DNA from: Streptomyces sp. G-G2
Lineage (GTDB): Bacteria > Actinomycetota > Actinomycetes > Streptomycetales > Streptomycetaceae
DNA: 40,623 nucleotides
Assembly (NCBI RefSeq): GCF_030063135.1
Contig: NZ_JASISO010000057.1
Span: forward strand, 9,022 to 49,644
Direction: 5' to 3'
How positions within the stretch are numbered: the stretch's first letter is position 1; each line of letters opens with the position of its first letter. The position numbers and the translations under genes are program-made. Under the pieces are notes generated by a model, which saw nothing but the letters and a program-made list of their open reading frames with translations, did no database searches and was not told the origin of the DNA. Positions 21,680 to 28,211 of this stretch are shown here, one piece after another.

Positions 21680-23038
21680 TCAGACGGCGACCGGAACCTT
21701 CTCCTCGGCCGGGGCGACCGCCTCGGCGTCGACCGGAGCCTCGGCCGGGGCCTCGGCCGGGGCCTCGGCCAGCGGGGAGGACGAGGCGGCGGCGTAGGCC
21801 GTGCGGTCCAGGATCCCCTCACGGGCGGCGACGATGACCGGAACCAGGGCCTGGCCGGCCACGTTGGTGGCGGTGCGCATCATGTCGAGGATCGGGTCGA
21901 TCGCCATCAGCAGACCGACGCCCGCCAGCGGCAGGCCCAGCGTGGACAGGGTCAGCGTCAGCATCACGGTCGCGCCGGTCAGACCGGCGGTGGCGGCGGA
22001 GCCGACCACGGAGACGAAGGCGATCAGCAGGTAGTCACCGAGACCGAGCTGCACGTCGAAGATCTGCGCGATGAAGATCGCGGCGAGCGCCGGGTAGATC
22101 GCGGCGCAGCCGTCCATCTTGGTGGTGGCGCCGAACGGCACGGCGAACGAGGCGTAGTTCTTCGGGACGCCGAGGCGCTCGGTGACCTTCTGGGTGACCG
22201 GCATCGTGCCGACCGAGGAGCGCGAGACGAAGGCCAGCTGGATCGCGGGCCAGGCGCCCTTGAAGAACTGGACCGGGTTGACCTTGGCGACGGTGGCCAG
22301 CAGCAGCGGGTACACGCCGAACATCACGAGCGCGCAGCCGATGTACACGTCGGCGGTGAAGACGGCGTACTTGCCGATCAGGTCCCAGCCGTAGCTGGCG
22401 ATGGCGGTGCCGATGAGGCCGACCGTACCGATGGGCGCGAGGCGGATGACCCACCACAGGGCCTTCTGGAGCAGTTCCAGGACGGACTCGGCGAGGGTCA
22501 GCACGGGCTGGGCCTTCGAGCCGAGCTGGAGGGCGGCGATACCGGCGACGGCGGCCAGGAAGACGATCTGGAGCACGTTCAGCTCGGTGAACGGCGAGAT
22601 GATGTCCTTCGGCACGATGCCGGTCAGGAAGTCGATCCAGGAGCCGTGCCGCTTGGGCTCCTTGCCGTCGGCGGCGGTGAGGCCGGTGCCCGAGCCCGGG
22701 TTGGTGAGCAGGCCTATGCCGATGCCGATGGCGACCGCGATCAGCGACGTGATCATGAACCAGAGCAGCGTGCGCGAGGCGAGGCGGGCGGCGTTGTTCA
22801 CCTTCCGCAGGTTGGTGACCGACACCAGGATGGCGAAGAAGACCAGCGGGGCCACGGCCAGCTTGAGGAGCTGGACGAAGATGTCGCCGACCTTCTCCAG
22901 GGTGGTGGCCAGCCAGCTGATGTCCTGGCTGCGCGAGAGCCAGCCGAACAGCACGCCGAGGACGAGACCGGTGACGATCTGGGCCCAGAAGGGGAACGTG
23001 AAAGAGGCCTTGACGGGGGCCTCGGGGGTCGCGGACAC
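21680..23038 (-). CDS. DAACS-family cation symporter, possible cystine transporter (TcyP-like)
   Basis: A 452-residue membrane protein of the dicarboxylate/amino acid:cation symporter family. It has about eight membrane helices, the HP1 serine motif (AFVSRSSVGTMP), the TM7 motif GATTKMDGCAAIY and the TM8 motif LDMMRTATNVAGQAL. Relative to GltPh, the binding Asp394, Arg397 and Asn401 equivalents are kept, but the Asp405 position is Gln. The C-terminus is a long Ala/Pro/Glu tail (APAEAPAEAP). The first GTG, at 23044, touches the GGAG, so the GTG at 23038 (7 nt away) is better. A leader peptide with four Cys codons lies upstream, which suggests cystine rather than dicarboxylate as substrate. That is inference. 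Confidence 0.9.
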   Translation of the reverse strand: MSATPEAPVKASFTFPFWAQIVTGLVLGVLFGWLSRSQDISWLATTLEKVGDIFVQLLKLAVAPLVFFAILVSVTNLRKVNNAARLASRTLLWFMITSLIAVAIGIGIGLLTNPGSGTGLTAADGKEPKRHGSWIDFLTGIVPKDIISPFTELNVLQIVFLAAVAGIAALQLGSKAQPVLTLAESVLELLQKALWWVIRLAPIGTVGLIGTAIASYGWDLIGKYAVFTADVYIGCALVMFGVYPLLLATVAKVNPVQFFKGAWPAIQLAFVSRSSVGTMPVTQKVTERLGVPKNYASFAVPFGATTKMDGCAAIYPALAAIFIAQIFDVQLGLGDYLLIAFVSVVGSAATAGLTGATVMLTLTLSTLGLPLAGVGLLMAIDPILDMMRTATNVAGQALVPVIVAAREGILDRTAYAAASSSPLAEAPAEAPAEAPVDAEAVAPAEEKVPVAV

Positions 23039-23120
23039 GGACACTCTCCGGAGGATGGTGGTGATGCGGTGCGGCAGCCGAAGGTGGCCGGCCGGGGACC
23101 GCTGCTGCGTGCGTGGGGAC

Positions 23121-23159
23121 TGGATCAGCGCTGGATCAGTGACAGCCGATGGATCAGCG
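23121..23159. repeat. TGGATCAG direct repeats between leader and symporter gene
   Basis: TGGATCAG appears at 23121, 23132 and 23150; the last two lie in an 18-bp near-repeat that includes GACAGC. The third copy overlaps the leader peptide stop codon on the minus strand. They lie in the leader-to-gene interval, where alternative RNA folds would be expected for attenuation. A GC-rich self-complementary stretch follows at 23083-23100. Confidence 0.45.
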
Positions 23160-23231
23160 ACAGCAGCAACAGGCCGCGGACGCGCGGCGGCAGAGATCGA
23201 CGTGCAGGCGCGCCACGAGCATGGTGCTCAT
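23154..23231 (-). CDS. Cysteine-rich leader peptide (putative attenuator)
   Basis: A 25-residue open frame, too short for usual gene calling. From the ATG at 23231 it reads MSTMLVARLHVDLCRR, then ASAA, four Cys codons in a row (TGT TGC TGC TGT), Arg and stop. The core R-x-HVDLCR-x2-S matches the actinobacterial family annotated as 'putative leader peptide', found upstream of sulfur-metabolism genes. Poly-Cys leaders are known in mycobacteria as cysteine-responsive attenuators. A good promoter lies 31 nt upstream of the ATG, and the symporter start follows 115 nt after the stop. Ribosome stalling at low cysteine would be expected to raise transporter expression. The frame and motif are seen; the mechanism is inferred. 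Confidence 0.82.
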   Translation of the reverse strand: MSTMLVARLHVDLCRRASAACCCCR

Positions 23232-23254
23232 GGCTTCGAGGGGCGCGGCTGTCG

Positions 23255-23300
23255 TCAACATGTTGAACACGCTAACACTTATCCTTTGAGAATCTCAAAG
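23255..23300 (-). promoter_or_regulatory. Promoter and two operators for leader peptide and symporter
   Basis: On the minus strand a -35 box TTGAGA (23293-23298), an 18-nt spacer and a -10 box TAGCGT (23269-23274) predict a start near 23262. A perfect 8-1-8 palindrome CTTTGAGA-A-TCTCAAAG (23284-23300) covers the -35 box. A second palindrome, TCAACATGTTGA (23255-23266), covers the start site. Two different palindromes suggest two repressors, or one repressor and one activator, in addition to attenuation. The whole interval 23045-23480 otherwise holds only the leader peptide, short repeats and a terminator. Confidence 0.65.
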
Positions 23301-23351
23301 AAGTGCTTTGACCATCCATGGCGTGAGATGGCGTAGGGCGGTGCGGGAACG

Positions 23352-23397
23352 CGAAGAGCCCCGGCCCCGCGGTTCTCCGCGGGGCCGGGGCTCTTCG
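23352..23397. terminator. Perfect 21-bp stem terminator
   Basis: CGAAGAGCCCCGGCCCCGCGG (21 nt starting at 23352) pairs perfectly with 23377-23397 around a TTCT loop. It lies downstream of the minus-strand DUF4229 gene and upstream of the symporter promoter, so it probably terminates the DUF4229 transcript and insulates the symporter. Confidence 0.85.
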
Positions 23398-23480
23398 ATG
23401 TGGTTCGAGGTGCTGTGAGGTGCTTCGAGGTGCCGCGCGCTCCTTACGAGGTATCGCGCGGGACTTCGGGGTTGCTCGCG

Positions 23481-23789
23481 TCAGTGCGCGCGGGCGGCGT
23501 CGTCCGCCGCGTCCTCCTGCGCCCGGTTCTCGGCGAGGCGTTCCTTCGCACCCTCGATGCGTCCGGAGATCTGCTCGGACATCACATCGCGCTGCTTGCG
23601 CAGCAGGACGAAGGAGAGCGGCGCGGAGATCACCAGCGCGAGCAGCGCGACCCAGGCGAGGTTGGCGCTACCGAGCGCGGACGGCACGACCCCGGTCTTG
23701 ACCAGGACCGCGACGAGCGCGAAGCAGCCCACGAAGATGGCCAGTCGCATCGCGGTGTAGCGGATCGTTGCGCTCGGCTTGAGGGACAC
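23481..23789 (-). CDS. DUF4229 small membrane protein
   Basis: A 102-residue protein matching the DUF4229 pattern: an N-terminal YTAMRLAIFVGCFALVAVL helix, a second membrane helix (NLAWVALLALVISAPLSFVLL), then a charged cytosolic tail, RKQRDVMSEQISGRIEGAKERL. The function is unknown. In Streptomyces it is commonly found near the futalosine menaquinone genes, as here. The start is a GTG at 23789 with GAAGGGG upstream. Confidence 0.85.
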   Translation of the reverse strand: MSLKPSATIRYTAMRLAIFVGCFALVAVLVKTGVVPSALGSANLAWVALLALVISAPLSFVLLRKQRDVMSEQISGRIEGAKERLAENRAQEDAADDAARAH

Positions 23790-23896
23790 GGTGACCCCTT
23801 CTCTCTGTCTTCGTCGTCGGAGAACGTCGTGTACGTCCGGACATACCCGTCCAGTGAAGCACGCCGGGCCCCCTCACCCGGCCGCCGGGGGTCGGC

Positions 23897-24439
23897 TCAG
23901 CGCAGGGGCAGCAGCATGGTGACGTCGTCGCGGTCGTCGCCCGGTGCCACGCGGATCGCGTCCGGGACCCGGCCGACCTCGCGGTATCCGCAGGACTCGT
24001 AGAACCGCTCCAGGCCCAGCCCGCCCCGGCAGCCGAGCCGGATCGCGCCGATCCCGTCGAGTTCCCGGGCGGCGTCGGCGACGGCGGCCATCAGGGCGCG
24101 CCCGGCGCCCCGGCGTTGGAGGGCGGGGTCCACCATCACCGTGTACACCCACAGCCAGTGCCGCATCAGCGGGTGCCCGTTGAGGGCGAGGAAGGCGGTC
24201 GCGGCCACCCTGCCGTCCGCGTCGCGGCCGACGACCAGGCGGGTGCGGCCGTCGGCCATCGCGGCGAGGTGCTTGAGCAGCTCGGGCCGGACGGCCTCGC
24301 GGTCGACGGGCGGTACGAAGCCCACGGCCCCGCCCGCGTTGCTGACGTCGACCCACAGGTCGAGGACGCCCTCGTACAGGGCGGGATCGACGGCCGGGGC
24401 GACCGCGAAGGTGAGAGGCGCTCGGGCCGTAATGGTCAT
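23897..24439 (-). CDS. GNAT family N-acetyltransferase
   Basis: A 180-residue acetyltransferase. The acetyl-CoA binding motif is VDPALQRRGAGRALMAAV (R/Q-x-x-G-x-G/A), preceded by strands with GHPLMRHWLWVYTVMV and followed by IRLGCRGGLGLERFYESCGYREVGRVPD. It transfers an acetyl group from acetyl-CoA to an amine; the substrate is unknown. A leaderless promoter is predicted on its start codon. It lies between mqnE and the DUF4229 gene, but separate promoter and terminator signals show it is its own unit. Confidence 0.88.
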   Translation of the reverse strand: MTITARAPLTFAVAPAVDPALYEGVLDLWVDVSNAGGAVGFVPPVDREAVRPELLKHLAAMADGRTRLVVGRDADGRVAATAFLALNGHPLMRHWLWVYTVMVDPALQRRGAGRALMAAVADAARELDGIGAIRLGCRGGLGLERFYESCGYREVGRVPDAIRVAPGDDRDDVTMLLPLR

Positions 24440-24445
24440 GAGGCC

Positions 24446-24475
24446 AGGCTAGCTATTACACGATGCGTTCGGCAA
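24446..24475 (-). promoter_or_regulatory. Leaderless promoter of the GNAT gene
   Basis: On the minus strand, TTGCCG (24470-24475), an 18-nt spacer and TAGCCT (24446-24451) form a good promoter. Only 6 nt separate the -10 box from the ATG at 24439, so the mRNA should begin at the start codon. There is no Shine-Dalgarno. Confidence 0.6.
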
Positions 24476-24482
24476 CGACGCG

Positions 24483-24515
24483 AGGCCCCGGTCCTCGGGC
24501 AGAGGACCGGGGCCT
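24483..24515 (-). terminator. Terminator of mqnE
   Basis: AGGCCCCGGTCCTC (24483-24496), loop GGGCA and GAGGACCGGGGCCT (24502-24515) form a perfect 14-bp stem just downstream of the mqnE stop codon on the minus strand. Confidence 0.85.
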
Positions 24516-24562
24516 TGCGGCCGAGCGGTGCGGCAGCCGGCCGGAGCCGCGCCGCAACCGCG

Positions 24563-25726
24563 TCAGAGGCGCATCGCCTGCGGCGCGTCGCGCAGTCCGG
24601 CGTCCGGACCCGGGTACTCCCGGATGATCTCGTAGCGGGTGTTGCGCTCGACCGGGCGGAAGCCCGCGTCCCGGATCAGCTCCAGCAGATCCTCACGGCC
24701 CAGCTTGTTCGGGGTGCCGTAGTTGTCCGCGTCGTGCGTGATCTTGTACTCGACGACCGAGCCGTCCATGTCGTCCGCGCCGTGCTGGAGCGCCAGCTGA
24801 GCGGTCTGCACACCGTGCATCACCCAGAAGACCTTGACGTGCGGGACGTTGTCGAACAGCAGGCGCGAGACCGCGAAGGTCTTGAGCGCCTCGGCGCCGG
24901 TGGCCATCGAGGTCCGCGCCTGGAGCGTGTTGCGGACCTTGCCGTCCTTCATGTCCACGAAGTCGTGCTGGTAGCGCAGCGGGATGAAGACCTGGAACCC
25001 GCCGGTCTCGTCCTGGAGTTCGCGCAGCCGCAGCACGTGGTCCACGCGGTGGCGCGGCTCCTCGATGTGCCCGTACAGCATCGTGCACGGGGTCTTGAGA
25101 CCCTTCTCGTGCGCGAGGCGGTGGATGCGCGACCAGTCCTCCCAGTGGGTGCGGTGGTCGACGATGTGCTGCCGGACCTCCCAGTCGAAGATCTCCGCGC
25201 CGCCGCCGGTGAGCGACTCCAGGCCGGCCTCGATCAGCTCGTCCAGGATCTCGGACGCCGAGAGACCGGAGATCGTCTCGAAGTGGTGGATCTCGGTCGC
25301 CGTGAACGCCTTGAGCGAGACCTCCGGCAGCGCCTCCTTCAGTGCGGAGAGCGAGCGCGGGTAGTACCGCCACGGCAGGGTCGGGTGCAGGCCGTTGACG
25401 ATGTGCAGCTCGGTGAGACTCTCGTTCTCCATGGCCTTGGCCAGGCGGACGGCTTCCTCGATGCGCATCGTGTACGCGTCCTTCTCGCCCGGCTTGCGCT
25501 GGAACGAGCAGTACGCGCAGGACGCGGTGCACACGTTCGTCATGTTCAGGTGACGGTTGACGTTGAAGTGGACGACGTCACCGTTCTTACGGGTGCGCAC
25601 CTCGTGGGCGAGGCCACCGAGCCAGGCCAGATCGTCCGACTCGTAGAGGGCGATGCCGTCCTCACGCGTCAGCCGCTCGCCGGAGCGGACCTTCTCCTCC
25701 AGCTCGCGCTTGAGCCCAGCGTCCAT
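24563..25726 (-). CDS. mqnE: Aminofutalosine synthase
   Basis: A 387-residue radical SAM enzyme of the futalosine menaquinone pathway. It joins the adenosyl radical of SAM to 3-[(1-carboxyvinyl)oxy]benzoate to give aminofutalosine. The CX3CX2C cluster is Cys66/70/73 (CTASCAYC), preceded by FNVNRHLNMTN, a family signature. GGGAEIFDWEVRQHI, PCTMLYGHIEEP and the C-terminal region with NYGTPNKLGREDL are typical. Length matches the family. GGAGG lies upstream of the ATG. It shares its cofactor type with the FO synthase halves but has the MqnE-specific motifs rather than those of MqnC. An Lrp-type regulator gene lies directly upstream on the same strand. Confidence 0.93.
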   Translation of the reverse strand: MDAGLKRELEEKVRSGERLTREDGIALYESDDLAWLGGLAHEVRTRKNGDVVHFNVNRHLNMTNVCTASCAYCSFQRKPGEKDAYTMRIEEAVRLAKAMENESLTELHIVNGLHPTLPWRYYPRSLSALKEALPEVSLKAFTATEIHHFETISGLSASEILDELIEAGLESLTGGGAEIFDWEVRQHIVDHRTHWEDWSRIHRLAHEKGLKTPCTMLYGHIEEPRHRVDHVLRLRELQDETGGFQVFIPLRYQHDFVDMKDGKVRNTLQARTSMATGAEALKTFAVSRLLFDNVPHVKVFWVMHGVQTAQLALQHGADDMDGSVVEYKITHDADNYGTPNKLGREDLLELIRDAGFRPVERNTRYEIIREYPGPDAGLRDAPQAMRL

Positions 25727-25798
25727 GTGCCGGTCGCCTCCTGTGTCTGTCCTGCTTGCGTGCGTACCTGTCCTGCGGAACCCGGACCAACCGTACTC

Positions 25799-26254
25799 TC
25801 AGTGCTCTTCCGGCAGTTCCCCGACCCGGTTCTCCCACTTGGTGGAGAGCACGATGGTGGTGCGGGTCCGGGAGACGCCCTTGGTGCCCGAGAGCCTGCG
25901 GATGATCTTCTCCAGGCCGTCCACGTCGTTCGCGCGGACCTTGAGCATGAAGGAGTCGTCGCCCGCGATGAACCAGCAGTCCTCGATCTCCGCGAGGTCG
26001 CGCAGCCGCCGGGCCACGTCCTCGTGGTCCGCCGCGTCGGAGAGGGAGATGCCGATCAGCGCTGTGACGCCGAGGCCGAGCGAGGCCGCGTGCACGGTCG
26101 CGCGGTAACCGGTGATCACTCCGGCCGTCTCCAGCCGGTTGATGCGGTCGGTGACGCTGGGGCCGGAGAGACCCACGAGCCGGCCGAGCTCCGCGTAGGA
26201 GGCACGGCCGTTCTCCCGGAGGGCCTGGATGAGCTGCCTGTCCACGGTGTCCAT
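25799..26254 (-). CDS. Lrp/AsnC family transcriptional regulator
   Basis: A 151-residue feast/famine regulator. The N-terminal HTH reads MDTVDRQLIQALRENGRASYAELGRLVGLSGPSVTDRINRLETAGVI. The C-terminal RAM ligand domain includes DCWFIAGDDSFMLKVRANDVDGLEKIIRRL and a final TTIVLSTKWENR. In-frame ATGs at 26272 and 26290 exist, but the predicted transcription start near 26289 and the GGAAGG just before 26254 favour 26254. It is 72 nt upstream of mqnE and may be co-transcribed with it. A 20-bp palindrome over its own -35 box suggests autoregulation. The effector, possibly an amino acid, is unknown. Confidence 0.9.
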   Translation of the reverse strand: MDTVDRQLIQALRENGRASYAELGRLVGLSGPSVTDRINRLETAGVITGYRATVHAASLGLGVTALIGISLSDAADHEDVARRLRDLAEIEDCWFIAGDDSFMLKVRANDVDGLEKIIRRLSGTKGVSRTRTTIVLSTKWENRVGELPEEH

Positions 26255-26295
26255 ATACCTGGAGCCTTCCATTATTCGGCGATCCCGCAAGTTTA

Positions 26296-26333
26296 CGTAT
26301 AGAATCTAAGGCACACAGGGTCAACACCCTGTG
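26296..26333 (-). promoter_or_regulatory. Promoter and palindromic operator of the Lrp gene
   Basis: On the minus strand, TTGACC (26319-26324), a 17-nt spacer and TATACG (26296-26301) form a strong promoter for the Lrp gene. The perfect inverted repeat CACAGGGT-CAAC-ACCCTGTG (26314-26333) covers the -35 box. On the plus strand, TAGAAT (26300-26305) could be a -10 box for the divergent 45-aa gene, in which case the same repeat would be a 5'-end hairpin of that transcript. Confidence 0.65.
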
Positions 26334-26384
26334 AATCTTTCAACAGATCAACGACGATCTGACGATCATCAGGAGTGGTTCACC

Positions 26385-26522
26385 GTGTACACGATCGAGA
26401 TGGCCTACGCGCACATGCGACAGCTCCAGGAGCTGGCCAACCGATCCCGTGCCCACCAGCCCGCCGCGGCCCTGCGTGTCGACAAGACCCGCAAGCCCCT
26501 CGGTGGAGCCAAGAAGCGCTAG
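26385..26522 (+). CDS. Small basic protein of unknown function (45 aa)
   Basis: A 45-residue protein from the GTG at 26385, which has AGGAG 9 nt upstream. It begins YTIEMAYAHMRQLQELANRS, an amphipathic helix, and ends in a basic tail, VDKTRKPLGGAKKR. I know no named family; I recall similar short proteins in Streptomyces beside the Lrp-mqn genes but cannot verify this. It is divergent from the Lrp gene, sharing its promoter region, and convergent with ubiX, whose stop is 15 nt away. Nucleic acid or membrane binding is possible from the charge pattern, no more. Confidence 0.7.
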   Translation: MYTIEMAYAHMRQLQELANRSRAHQPAAALRVDKTRKPLGGAKKR

Positions 26523-26537
26523 TTCCGGTCCGCCCGG

Positions 26538-27266
26538 CTAGCCCTCACCAGCGACAGCACCGGGACCGGGAGCACGGGCCGCGCCCAGCTCCCCTTCCCA
26601 GCGGCGGTACAGCCGGTGCGGCACCCCTGCCGCGTCCAGCACCCGCCCCGCGACGAAATCAGCCAGATCCTGGATGTGCGTCGCACCCGCGTAGAACGCC
26701 GGAGAGGCGGGCAGCACCACTGCGCCCGCCTCGTCCAGCGTCACCAGCGCCTTGAGCGTCTGACCGCTCAGCGGAGTCTCCCGCACCACGACCACCAGCT
26801 TGCGCCGCTCCTTGAGCGTCACGCTCGCCACCCGCTGGAGCAGGTCCTTCGACAGCCCCAGCGCCACCCCCGCCACGCACGCCGTGGAGGCGGGCACGAT
26901 CAGCATCCCCTTGACCGGGTACGAGCCGGACGACGGCCCGGCCGCCAGGTCCCCGGCGTTCCAGTACCGCACCGCGTCCAGCGCGCCCCCGGCCGTGGAA
27001 TCCGCCCCCGTGCCCGTGAAGTCCGTGAAGGTGCCCGGCTTCCCGTCGGCGCCCCGCTCCAGCCACCGCGCGAGGTCCTCGCGCCAGTGCGCGTCGCGGA
27101 AGGCGATCCCGGTCTCGTCCAGCAGCGTGAGCCGCGCCGACCGGCTGACCACCAGGTCCACGCTCTCCCCCGCCGCGAGCAGCCCGCGCAGCACGGACGC
27201 CGCGTACGGCGTCCCCGACGCCCCCGATACCCCGACCACCCAGGGGGTGCGCTCGCCGTCACTCAT
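26538..27266 (-). CDS. ubiX: UbiX-family flavin prenyltransferase
   Basis: A 242-residue enzyme that joins a dimethylallyl unit to FMN to make prenylated FMN, the cofactor required by UbiD decarboxylases such as the one encoded at 28687. VVGVSGASGTPYAASVL is the N-terminal FMN-binding motif. SGSYPVKGMLIVPASTACVAGVALGLSKDLLQRV, then LKERRKLVVVVRETPLS, and SPAFYAGATHIQDLADFVAGRVLD are all diagnostic. It is about 40 residues longer than E. coli UbiX, mainly from an insert at residues ~70-98 rich in Gly, Thr and Asp. Last gene of the mqnL operon, 21 nt after mqnP. Confidence 0.92.
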   Translation of the reverse strand: MSDGERTPWVVGVSGASGTPYAASVLRGLLAAGESVDLVVSRSARLTLLDETGIAFRDAHWREDLARWLERGADGKPGTFTDFTGTGADSTAGGALDAVRYWNAGDLAAGPSSGSYPVKGMLIVPASTACVAGVALGLSKDLLQRVASVTLKERRKLVVVVRETPLSGQTLKALVTLDEAGAVVLPASPAFYAGATHIQDLADFVAGRVLDAAGVPHRLYRRWEGELGAARAPGPGAVAGEG

Positions 27267-27287
27267 ACATCCGAGCCTATCCGGGAG

Positions 27288-28211
27288 TCAGAGCGCCAGC
27301 CCCCGCACCAGCAGGTCGCCCAGCGCACACACGAACAGCGCGATCCCGATGAAGCCGTTGACGGTGAAGAAGGCCCGGTTCAGCCGGGACAGGTCCTTGG
27401 GGGTCACGATCGTGTGCTCGTAGCCGAAGGCGGCCACCACCACGATCAGACCGCTCCAGAAGAACACCCCCGCGTCGGTGGCGAGCGCGTACCAGACCAG
27501 CAGCCCGGTGGTGAGGACGTGGCAGGCCCGGGCCCCCCACAGGGCGGCGGGGATGCCGAAGCGGGCCGGGACGGACCGGACGCCCTCCGCACGGTCCGCC
27601 GCCACGTCCTGGCAGCCGAAGATCAGGTCGAAGCCGCCGATCCACACGCCGACCGCCAGCCCCAGGATCACCGCGTCCCCGGACCACTCGCCGGTCACCG
27701 CCAGCCAGGCGCCGACCGGGCCCATGGCCTGGGCCAGGCCCAGGATGGCGTGCGGGAAGTTCGTGAACCGCTTGCCGTAGGGGTAGACCACCATCGGGAC
27801 CACCGCGATGGGCGCGAGCGCCAGGCACAGCGGGTTCAGCAGCGCCGCCGCTCCGAGGAAGACGGCCAGCGCGATCCCGGCCCCGGTCCAGGCGGACCGT
27901 ACGGAGACCGCGCCGGTCACCAGCTCGCGGCCCGCGGTGCGCGGATTGCGGGCGTCGATCTCGCGGTCGATGATCCGGTTGGCGGCCATCGCGAAGGTCC
28001 GCAGGCCCACCATGCAGACCGTGACCAGCAGCAGCTTGACCCAGTGGACCTCCCGGTCCAGCTGGAACATGGCGGTGAGTGCGGCGATGTAGGCGAAGGG
28101 CAGCGCGAAGACCGAGTGCTCGATCATCACGAGCCGCAGGAACGCCTTCACCTTGCCGGTGGGCTGCGGCACGGGGCCGGATCCGACCACTCCGTCGGCG
28201 GTGGTCATCAT
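27288..28211 (-). CDS. mqnP: Menaquinone biosynthesis prenyltransferase
   Basis: A 307-residue UbiA-superfamily integral membrane enzyme that attaches the polyprenyl tail to the naphthoate intermediate of the futalosine pathway. The first Asp-rich motif is ANRIIDREIDARNPRTAGREL and the second is FGCQDVAADRAEGVRSVPARFG; both bind Mg-diphosphate. About eight to nine membrane helices are visible. The start MMTTADG overlaps the end of the preceding gene by 4 nt (ATGA). It lies between an unknown gene and ubiX in the mqn operon, the same order as I recall from S. coelicolor SCO4490-4492. Confidence 0.92.
   Translation of the reverse strand: MMTTADGVVGSGPVPQPTGKVKAFLRLVMIEHSVFALPFAYIAALTAMFQLDREVHWVKLLLVTVCMVGLRTFAMAANRIIDREIDARNPRTAGRELVTGAVSVRSAWTGAGIALAVFLGAAALLNPLCLALAPIAVVPMVVYPYGKRFTNFPHAILGLAQAMGPVGAWLAVTGEWSGDAVILGLAVGVWIGGFDLIFGCQDVAADRAEGVRSVPARFGIPAALWGARACHVLTTGLLVWYALATDAGVFFWSGLIVVVAAFGYEHTIVTPKDLSRLNRAFFTVNGFIGIALFVCALGDLLVRGLAL

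Noticed and set aside
21680..23038. Plain naming of the symporter as DctA (C4-dicarboxylate carrier)
   Set aside because: The TM8 Asp405 position is Gln and a poly-Cys leader precedes the gene. Family level is safe, but the dicarboxylate name is not supported.
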